A stretch of DNA of 13,169 nt from Lysobacter_C sp966210725 (lineage in GTDB: Bacteria; Pseudomonadota; Gammaproteobacteria; Xanthomonadales; Xanthomonadaceae): assembly GCA_966210725.1 (NCBI GenBank), contig CBIHLN010000075.1, positions 1 through 13,169 of the forward strand. Direction: 5' to 3'. The notes under the pieces are model-generated. The model was not told the origin of the DNA, made no database searches, and worked only from the letters and a program-made list of their open reading frames with translations. A program made the translations under genes and the position numbers. Below are positions 7,841-13,169 of the stretch, in pieces. Each line of letters opens with the position of its first letter. The stretch's first letter is position 1.

Positions 7841-8542
7841 ATGGAGACCGACAGAGCGAAGCTGCGCTTGGTCCAGGCGGGGAATTCCACCGATCTAGGT
7901 CGGCAGGTCCCGGCGTCTGCCGGCTTCGACGTGTCCCGGGGTCTCGACGCCCCCCACCGCCATCCCATCGAGCGCCTCAACAGCGTCCGCCTGCTGTCGC
8001 TGGATGCCCACGGCCGGGCCTTGAGCTGGATGCACTGGCAGGACGCGGCATGCCTGTACGCGCGTGGCGCCGTGGCCTGGACCCTCGGCGATCCCTGCCT
8101 GACCATCCATGGCGGCATGTCGCGCCTGAGCGGCGAGCGCAGCCTGCTGGACCTGCACCCGATCGTCGCCGCGCGCGGCCATGCGCGCTCCCACGCACTC
8201 GACCCCACGCCCGCGCTCACCAACCCGGCGCTGTTCGCGCGCGACGGCCACCTGTGCATGTACTGCGGCCACGGCTTCAACCGGCCGCACCTGACCCGCG
8301 ACCACGTCAAGCCGGTCTCCAAGGGCGGACGCGATATCTGGGAAAACGTCGTCGCGGCATGCTTCGGCTGCAACTCGCGCAAGGGCAACCGCACCCCGCA
8401 ACAGGCCGGCATGCCGCTGCTGGCCGTGCCCTACCGGCCGAGCTGGATCGAGCACCTGATCCTGTCCAACCGCAACATCCTGGCCGACCAGATGGCCTTC
8501 CTGCGCGCGCAACTGCCGCGCAACGCACGCTCCCAGGCCTGA
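7841..8542 (+). CDS. HNH endonuclease family protein (COG1403-like)
   Basis: This 233-residue protein ends in a zinc-stabilised HNH (beta-beta-alpha metal) nuclease domain. It has CMYC (Cys139, Cys142), RDHV (Asp154 and the catalytic-type His155), WENVVAACFGCN with Asn169 and Cys174/Cys177, and the terminal RKGNRTP (180-186). The segment before it (about 48-110, VRLLSLDAHGRALSWMHWQDAACLYARGAV in part) matches the N-terminal domain of the widespread chromosomal HNH family whose members read roughly 'vLnasyePL..vsWrrAv.ll.gkA'. All nuclease residues appear intact. The first 45 residues are poorly conserved-looking and may be disordered. Cleavage substrate and role are unknown for this family. 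No methylase, specificity subunit or phage gene is nearby, so restriction or packaging is not suggested by context. The ATG at 7841 follows a candidate -10 box at very short distance. Confidence 0.9.
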   Translation: METDRAKLRLVQAGNSTDLGRQVPASAGFDVSRGLDAPHRHPIERLNSVRLLSLDAHGRALSWMHWQDAACLYARGAVAWTLGDPCLTIHGGMSRLSGERSLLDLHPIVAARGHARSHALDPTPALTNPALFARDGHLCMYCGHGFNRPHLTRDHVKPVSKGGRDIWENVVAACFGCNSRKGNRTPQQAGMPLLAVPYRPSWIEHLILSNRNILADQMAFLRAQLPRNARSQA

Positions 8543-8593
8543 GTCCGGCCACCTCCAGACCCGACGGTACGGTCGGCCGGCGCGCGCCCTGAC

Positions 8594-8627
8594 GCGTCAA
8601 CCTGCGACGCGGTGCGCGCGTTGACGC
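8594..8627. repeat. Inverted repeat upstream of the pseudo-receiver gene
   Basis: GCGTCAAC (8594-8601) and GTTGACGC (8620-8627) form a perfect 8-base inverted repeat with an 18-base spacer, in the 140-nt gap between the HNH stop and the next start. The right arm contains TTGACG (8621-8626), a good -35 match. The sequence 17 nt on, AACACT (8644-8649), is only a poor -10. The repeat may be an operator or a weak hairpin; it is not followed by a T-run. Confidence 0.4.
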
Positions 8628-8682
8628 AGGCAGACGGCTCCGCAACACTCCGGGACCACCGCTACGACCGGACCGCCCAACG

Positions 8683-9786
8683 ATGCCCCTGACCCTCGGC
8701 CTGACCGGCATGGATGCCGCCACCGAAACCGCGATCAAGGCGGCATTCGCCGACGCCAATCCCCGCCTCGGCAACCAGTGGTCGCTGGTCTCCGACAGCC
8801 AGGCCGACCACGTCATCGTCGACATGGACAGCATGTACGGCCCGATGAGCTGGCTGCGGCTCCACGCCGCCGGCAAGACGGTGATCGGATTGACCAATGC
8901 GCCGCGCACGCAGGCCGACTTCCGGCTCCCCCAGCCGGTGGACAGCGCGGGCGTGGCCGCGCTGTTGCAGGAGCTGGCCACGGCCGCAGGCGCGCCGCTC
9001 GACCCGGTTGGGTTGGACATCCCGGTGTCAACGCCGGCCGCGCCTGAATCGCCGGCCCCGGCCGGCATGACCCCTGCGCCGGCGCCCCAGGATCCGCTGC
9101 CGGGCGAGGTGGTCGACCAGGACGAGGAAGCCGCCAGCCCCGACCAACCGGCGGTGCCCGCGCCGTCGGCCGTCGCGCCGCCCGCCAACGTCGCACCGCC
9201 CGAGCCGGCGCCTGCCGCCGAGGAGGCGCCTACGACGCTGTTGGGCTGGCTCACCTCGCCGCAATTGCAGGGGCGCCGCCGCATCGTGCGCGGCGGAGTG
9301 CCGCTGCTAATCGACGCCGATGCGCGTACCTACCACGGCCCCGCCCAGCTCAAGCCCCTGGCCGGTCATTTCGACGGCACGGTGGACGAAGCGGACCTGG
9401 AAGCGGTCGACGATGCGACGTGGGCGGCGGCCAGCGCGGCCGCCGGCGCCGCGCAGCCGCTCAGCCGCCTGGTGTGGTTCGGCGCCCTGGTGTCCAGCCA
9501 CGGCCAGCTGGCCGGCGGTTTCGCGCCGGACACCCGCTTCCAGATGCTGAAGTGGCCACAGACCGAGCGCGAGTACCCCAAGCACTTCCGCATCGCCACG
9601 GTGATGATGAAGGGGCCGGCGACAGTCGCGGAGATTGCCGAAGCCAGCGGCGTGCCGCAGCCCGACGTCACCGATTTCGTCAACGCCAACCTGGCGACCG
9701 GGTTCGCCGATATAGAGCGCCCGCCGGAGCCGGAACCGGAGACCACGCGCGCCTCGGGCCTGTTCGGGCGCCTGCGCGGCCGCTGA
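8683..9786 (+). CDS. Pseudo-receiver, Pro/Ala-linker and winged-helix-like protein
   Basis: I do not recognise a characterised homologue; I believe similar proteins occur in xanthomonads. The 367-residue product has three parts. Residues 1-101 look like a degenerate CheY-type receiver: ADHVIVDMDS (41-50) resembles the phospho-acceptor strand, GKTVIGLTNAP (64-74) the beta-4 strand, and LPQPVDSAG (82-90) the beta-5 KP loop, with Gln replacing the conserved Lys. Residues 110-185 are a Pro/Ala/Glu linker, probably disordered. Residues 186-343 are globular; the end, KHFRIATVMMKGPATVAEIAEASGV (300-324 in part) plus DVTDFVNANLATGF, has a helix-turn-helix-like pattern. There is no signal peptide or membrane segment, so it should be cytoplasmic. 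A regulatory or scaffold role is inference only. The ATG at 8683 has no clear ribosome-binding site. dxs begins 85 nt downstream. Confidence 0.85.
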   Translation: MPLTLGLTGMDAATETAIKAAFADANPRLGNQWSLVSDSQADHVIVDMDSMYGPMSWLRLHAAGKTVIGLTNAPRTQADFRLPQPVDSAGVAALLQELATAAGAPLDPVGLDIPVSTPAAPESPAPAGMTPAPAPQDPLPGEVVDQDEEAASPDQPAVPAPSAVAPPANVAPPEPAPAAEEAPTTLLGWLTSPQLQGRRRIVRGGVPLLIDADARTYHGPAQLKPLAGHFDGTVDEADLEAVDDATWAAASAAAGAAQPLSRLVWFGALVSSHGQLAGGFAPDTRFQMLKWPQTEREYPKHFRIATVMMKGPATVAEIAEASGVPQPDVTDFVNANLATGFADIERPPEPEPETTRASGLFGRLRGR

Positions 9787-9815
9787 ATCCGGGGCCGCAC
9801 TGGAATCGCATCGCC

Positions 9816-9844
9816 TTGCCCGTGCCGGTCGCGGGCAGGACAAT
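9816..9844 (+). promoter_or_regulatory. Candidate sigma-70 promoter of dxs
   Basis: TTGCCC (9816-9821) and GACAAT (9839-9844) each match four of six consensus bases and are separated by exactly 17 nt. Transcription would start near 9851, about 20 nt before the dxs ATG. TGCCCG and CGGGCA (9817-9822 and 9832-9837) form an inverted repeat within the spacer region, which could be an operator or a coincidence of GC-rich sequence. Confidence 0.45.
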
Positions 9845-9871
9845 GGCGGACTGCTGTCAGTCCCTCATGTG

Positions 9872-11815
9872 ATGATCGATCCGCAACGCTATCCGCGCCT
9901 CTCGCGCATCCAGGTGCCCGCCGACCTGCGCCGGTTCCCCGAAGAGGAACTCGGCGCGATCGCCGATGAACTGCGCGCCTACCTGATCGAGCAGGTCGCC
10001 AAGGTCGGCGGCCACTTCGGTGCTGGGCTGGGCGTGATCGAGCTCACCGTCGCCCTGCACTGGCTGTACGAGACGCCGGTGGACCGCCTGGTGTGGGACG
10101 TGGGCCACCAGACCTACCCGCACAAGATCCTCACCGGTCGCCGCGACAGCATCCACACGGTCAAGCAGAAGGACGGCGTCGCGCCATTCCCCAAGCGCGA
10201 GGAATCCGAATACGACACCTTCGGTGTGGGCCACTCGTCCACGTCTATCTCCGCCGCACTGGGCATGGCCATCGCCCTGCAGCAGGCGGGCGACGACCGC
10301 AAGGTGGTCGCGGTGATCGGCGACGGCGCGATGACCGCGGGCATGGCCTTCGAAGCGCTGAACCACGCCGGCGGCATGGGCGAGGACCCGAACGCGACCG
10401 AGCCCAACCTGCTGGTCATCCTCAACGACAACCAGATGTCGATCTCCGAGAACGTCGGCGGATTGACCCGGATGCTGGGCCGCCTCACCGGCAGCCGCAC
10501 GCTCAACGCGCTGCGCGAAGGTGGCAAGAAGCTGCTGGGCGACAAGCACAAGCCGGCGGCCAAGTTCGTGCGGCGCTGGGAAGAGCACTGGAAGGGCATG
10601 TTCGTGCCGTCCACGTTCTTCGAGGAGGTCGGCTTCCACTACACCGGCCCGATCGATGGCCACGACATGGGCGCGCTGATGGGTGCGCTGAAGACGCTGA
10701 AGGACCTCAAGGGTCCGCAGCTGCTCCACATCATCACCACCAAGGGCAAGGGTTACGAGCTGGCCGAGGGCGACCAGATCGGCTACCACGCGGTGAGCCC
10801 GTTCGATCCGAGCCAAGGACTGGTCGCCAAGCCGGGCGCCAAGAAGCCCACCTATACCGACGTGTTCGGAGAGTGGATCTGCGACATGGCCGCCGCCGAC
10901 CCGAAGCTGCTGGGCATCACGCCGGCGATGCGCGAGGGCTCGGGCCTGGTGCGGTTCTCGAAGGCGTACCCGCAGCGCTACTTCGATGTCGCCATCGCCG
11001 AGCAGCACGCCGTGACGCTGGCCGCGGGCATGGCCTGCGAGGGCGCCAAGCCGGTGTGCGCGATCTACTCCACGTTCCTGCAGCGCGGCTATGACCAGCT
11101 GGTGCACGACGTGGCGATCCAGAACCTGGACGTGCTGTTCGCCATCGACCGCGGCGGCGTGGTCGGACCCGACGGCGCCACCCATGCCGGCAACCTCGAC
11201 CTGTCCTACCTGCGCTGCGTGCCGAACATGGTGGTCATGACACCGGCGGACGAAGACGAGTGCCGCAAGATGCTCAGCACCGGCCACCGGTTCGAAGGCC
11301 CCGCGGCCGTGCGCTACCCGCGCGGCACGGGCCCCGGCGTTACGGTGCAGCCCACGCTGGAGACATTGCCCATCGGCCATGCGGAGGTCCGCTGCAAAGG
11401 CATGCGCATTGCCCTGCTTGCCTTTGGCGCCGTGACCGCGGCCGCGGAGGCGGCAGGTGCGGAACTGGGCCTGACCGTGGTCAACATGCGCTTCGTCCGC
11501 CCGCTCGACCGTGCGCTCCTGCTGGAACTGGCGGCCACGCACGAAGGCTTCGTCACGCTGGAGGACAACGTGGTGGCCGGCGGCGCGGGCAGCGGCGTCG
11601 CCGAACTGCTGTCGGCCGAAGGCGTGGTGATGCCGGTCCTGCACCTGGGCCTGCCCGACGCGTTCCAGCACCACGCCAGCCGCGAGCAGTTGCTGGCCGA
11701 GGCGGGCCTCGATGTCGCCGGCATCCGCGCGGCGGTGCTCAGGCGTTGGCCGGACCTGCGCCCCGCCGATTCCTCCCACGCGTCGTTGACGGCGGAGGCG
11801 ACCCGAAGGGCCTGA
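9872..11815 (+). CDS. dxs: 1-deoxy-D-xylulose-5-phosphate synthase
   Basis: This thiamine-diphosphate enzyme condenses pyruvate with glyceraldehyde 3-phosphate to give 1-deoxyxylulose 5-phosphate. That is the entry step of the MEP pathway, which supplies isoprenoids such as ubiquinone and undecaprenyl phosphate. The 647-residue product shows GGHF with His48, VWDVGHQTYPHKILTGR (74-90), the cofactor motif GDGAMTAGM (150-158) with LNDNQMSIS (184-192), and DVAIAEQHAV (372-381) with the catalytic-type Glu377. GVVGPDGATHAG lies further on, and the transketolase C-terminal domain closes the protein. I chose ATG 9872 (MIDPQRYPRLSRI) over the adjacent in-frame GTG 9869 because xanthomonad Dxs proteins begin MID. 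Compared with E. coli there are about seven extra residues near 170-178. No strong Shine-Dalgarno is visible. dxs is convergent with the GumN-like gene, 42 nt away. Confidence 0.96.
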   Translation: MIDPQRYPRLSRIQVPADLRRFPEEELGAIADELRAYLIEQVAKVGGHFGAGLGVIELTVALHWLYETPVDRLVWDVGHQTYPHKILTGRRDSIHTVKQKDGVAPFPKREESEYDTFGVGHSSTSISAALGMAIALQQAGDDRKVVAVIGDGAMTAGMAFEALNHAGGMGEDPNATEPNLLVILNDNQMSISENVGGLTRMLGRLTGSRTLNALREGGKKLLGDKHKPAAKFVRRWEEHWKGMFVPSTFFEEVGFHYTGPIDGHDMGALMGALKTLKDLKGPQLLHIITTKGKGYELAEGDQIGYHAVSPFDPSQGLVAKPGAKKPTYTDVFGEWICDMAAADPKLLGITPAMREGSGLVRFSKAYPQRYFDVAIAEQHAVTLAAGMACEGAKPVCAIYSTFLQRGYDQLVHDVAIQNLDVLFAIDRGGVVGPDGATHAGNLDLSYLRCVPNMVVMTPADEDECRKMLSTGHRFEGPAAVRYPRGTGPGVTVQPTLETLPIGHAEVRCKGMRIALLAFGAVTAAAEAAGAELGLTVVNMRFVRPLDRALLLELAATHEGFVTLEDNVVAGGAGSGVAELLSAEGVVMPVLHLGLPDAFQHHASREQLLAEAGLDVAGIRAAVLRRWPDLRPADSSHASLTAEATRRA

Positions 11816-11857
11816 TCACCGGAACGAGGCCTGCGTGGCTTACGTACATGCCGTCAA

Positions 11858-12964
11858 TCATGTTCGCGGCTCGTCCGCAATGCCGGCAGCCTTCATGGTG
11901 GCGTCGGCCGCCGAGCCGCCCTCATCCGCATCCGGCGCCAGGACCATGAACCCGCGTCGCTCCAGCGCTGCCAGATACCCGTCATCCGCCAGCACCTGCC
12001 CCATCGGCAGCACCGCAAAACTCACGGGATGCTCGGCCAGCGTCTTTTGGGCGGCGGCCAGCCATGCGTCACGCATCCGTGTCTCCATGTCCGCATAGCC
12101 CAGTGTCCGCCCCAGGTCCGACTCCAGGAGTTGCGACAGGCAACTCCAGCGCAGGCTGTCGTGCGGCAGGCGTCGCAACGCGTCCAGATCGCCGATGGCC
12201 CATGCATTGGCGCGCGCGGCCAACATCGGGACATCGTTCTCCAGCCGCGACACCGTGCGCTCCAGGCACGCGACGTCGTCGATCTCGGCGCGGTTGAACT
12301 GTTTCAGCAGCTCGCGTGGCGCCTCCAACGTGGTCTTGATCTCGACCGGAGTCTGCTCCAGGCCCACACGGGCGGTCGCGGCCTCGATGACCGGCCCGAC
12401 CACCCTGCCATCGAGCCGCAGGCGCTCCATGGCCTTTCGCTCCAGCTTCTCGGCCGCGAACATCGGTCGCCAGCGATCGATGCCCAGCTCCCATCCCAGG
12501 TAGCGGTCCTTCTGCACCTGCCATCGCCGGTACAGGTCGGTCGGGAGCACGTCACGCAGCTCCGCGCCATCGGGATTGCGGCGCGCACGCAGCGCGGCCG
12601 GCACCAGCGTGAGGCCCTTCAGCACACCGACGTCCGAATGCACCGACCACATCGGCGTCTGCAACACCGCGCTGGACGCGGCGATGGCCTGCTCCACGTC
12701 CGTCGATCGCCACTCCATATCGCGCGGCAGCGGTGCAACCAGACCCAACACCCACATGACGTGGCCGTCGCGCGACACCTTCCACAGGCCCGGGCCCGGT
12801 TGCACGCCTTTGACCACCATGGGCGCGAGGTCGCGGATGCCGCTGTCGGGCAACGGAAGGGCCGGTGGCGCGGCCACGGAGGACGCCTGCGCCGATGCCG
12901 GCATCGGCATGACCGCGGCAAGAAGCAGAACGGACACGGCGACTCGGGCAGTCAGGTGTGGCAT
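11858..12964 (-). CDS. Secreted TraB/GumN-family protein, histidines missing
   Basis: The 368-residue product starts with a signal peptide (hydrophobic 8-20, likely cleavage after ASA near residue 25), so it should be periplasmic or exported. Past a Pro/Ala-rich stretch, GPGLWKVSRDGHVMWVLGLVAPLP (57-80 in part) matches the first conserved block of TraB/PrgY/GumN proteins. SFAVLPMGQVLADDGYLAALERRGF (315-339 in part) matches the last block. In the canonical family these blocks hold GTIH and VGxxH histidines, as in the related Tiki metalloproteases. Here they read GLVA and VLPMG, so both histidines are absent. I therefore doubt metal-dependent protease activity. The ATG at 12962-12964 was chosen because GGAG lies 6 nt upstream and the signal peptide follows at once; the longer frame from 12997 adds a polar extension. 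The gene follows the tRNA-Pro terminator and converges on dxs. Function unknown. Confidence 0.87.
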   Translation of the reverse strand: MPHLTARVAVSVLLLAAVMPMPASAQASSVAAPPALPLPDSGIRDLAPMVVKGVQPGPGLWKVSRDGHVMWVLGLVAPLPRDMEWRSTDVEQAIAASSAVLQTPMWSVHSDVGVLKGLTLVPAALRARRNPDGAELRDVLPTDLYRRWQVQKDRYLGWELGIDRWRPMFAAEKLERKAMERLRLDGRVVGPVIEAATARVGLEQTPVEIKTTLEAPRELLKQFNRAEIDDVACLERTVSRLENDVPMLAARANAWAIGDLDALRRLPHDSLRWSCLSQLLESDLGRTLGYADMETRMRDAWLAAAQKTLAEHPVSFAVLPMGQVLADDGYLAALERRGFMVLAPDADEGGSAADATMKAAGIADEPRT

Positions 12965-12970
12965 CGCGAA

Positions 12971-12976
12971 CTCCGT
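12971..12976 (-). promoter_or_regulatory. Ribosome-binding site of the GumN-like gene
   Basis: ACGGAG on the minus strand lies 6 nt before the ATG at 12964. It decides the start in favour of MPHLTARV over the upstream in-frame ATG at 12997, which would put a polar extension ahead of the signal peptide. Confidence 0.65.
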
Positions 12977-13056
12977 CTCGAGGGGGTGCGCCCACATGGC
13001 GCCGCGGTCGGACCTCGTGGATGCGCCGCAAGTTCCGCAGGCATCCGCCGGACACG

Positions 13057-13080
13057 AAAAAGCCCGGCAGTGCCGGGCTT
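13057..13080 (-). terminator. Rho-independent terminator of tRNA-Pro
   Basis: Read on the minus strand, AAGCCCGG and CCGGGCTT pair around a five-base centre, followed by TTTTT (complement of 13057-13061). It begins 20 nt past the tRNA CCA end, so it most likely ends the tRNA transcript before the GumN-like gene. Confidence 0.88.
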
Positions 13081-13099
13081 CGTCGTGTACTGCTCGAAT

Positions 13100-13169
13100 T
13101 GGTCGGGACGGCCGGATTTGAACCGACGACCACCTGTCCCCCAGACAGGTGCGCTACCAGGCTGCGCTA
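13100..13169 (-). tRNA. tRNA-Pro(GGG), 5' end cut by the window
   Basis: On the minus strand the sequence shows the D-arm GCGCAGCCTGGTAGCGC. The anticodon stem CCTGT/ACAGG encloses the loop CTGGGGG, giving anticodon GGG, which reads CCC and CCU proline codons. The T-arm GTCGG/CCGGC encloses TTCAAAT. The 3' acceptor strand CGTCCCG, the A discriminator and an encoded CCA end at 13100. The window begins at the TA of positions 8-9, so only the seven-base 5' acceptor strand lies beyond the right edge; it should read approximately CGGGACG. The pairing is intact wherever both strands are visible. Confidence 0.96.

Noticed and set aside
8571..8588. GC-rich palindromic stretch (GGCCGGCGCGCG) after the HNH gene
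   Set aside because: Low-complexity GC self-complementarity with no T-run; not supportable as a terminator or site.
9857..11779. 640-residue open frame on the minus strand
   Set aside because: It is antisense to dxs with the same biased composition and no motif; dxs has full family motifs.
11816..11857. Possible bidirectional terminator between dxs and the GumN-like gene
   Set aside because: I found no convincing stem with flanking A/T runs in these 42 bases.

Overview
The window looks like ordinary chromosome from a high-GC gammaproteobacterium of the Xanthomonadaceae/Lysobacteraceae type (Lysobacter, Luteimonas, Stenotrophomonas, Xanthomonas and relatives). This rests on the Dxs N-terminus and sequence, which match my memory of xanthomonad Dxs closely, on the leuS-lptE-holA-nadD gene order, and on a GumN-like secreted protein. 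The placement is from memory of families, not from a search.

Layout. Positions 9-5288 (minus strand) hold a compact housekeeping operon read right to left: leuS (leucyl-tRNA synthetase), lptE (LPS-assembly lipoprotein), holA (DNA polymerase III delta) and nadD (NAD biosynthesis). Gaps shrink from 45 nt to 4 nt to a 4-nt overlap, so one transcript is likely. Diverging from leuS on the plus strand is a small LEA-type-2-like lipoprotein (5431-5922). It is followed by a 595-residue acyl-CoA dehydrogenase of the DmdC-like class (5990-7777), a COG1403-type HNH nuclease (7841-8542), an unrecognised protein with a degenerate receiver-like N-terminus, a Pro/Ala linker and a winged-helix-like C-terminus (8683-9786), and dxs (9872-11815), the first enzyme of the MEP isoprenoid pathway. 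Converging on dxs is a secreted TraB/GumN-family protein (11858-12964, minus). At the right edge lies a tRNA-Pro(GGG) gene (minus) cut by the window end, with its own rho-independent terminator.

The minus-strand operon joins translation, envelope assembly, replication and cofactor synthesis, a common proteobacterial housekeeping arrangement. The plus-strand genes are more loosely grouped and probably form several transcription units. I see no mobile element, phage gene, CRISPR array or toxin-antitoxin pair, and no intergenic stretch reaches 300 bases. The least understood pieces are the pseudo-receiver protein and the inverted repeat in front of it, the near-leaderless HNH gene, and the GumN-like protein that lacks the histidines normally seen in its family.
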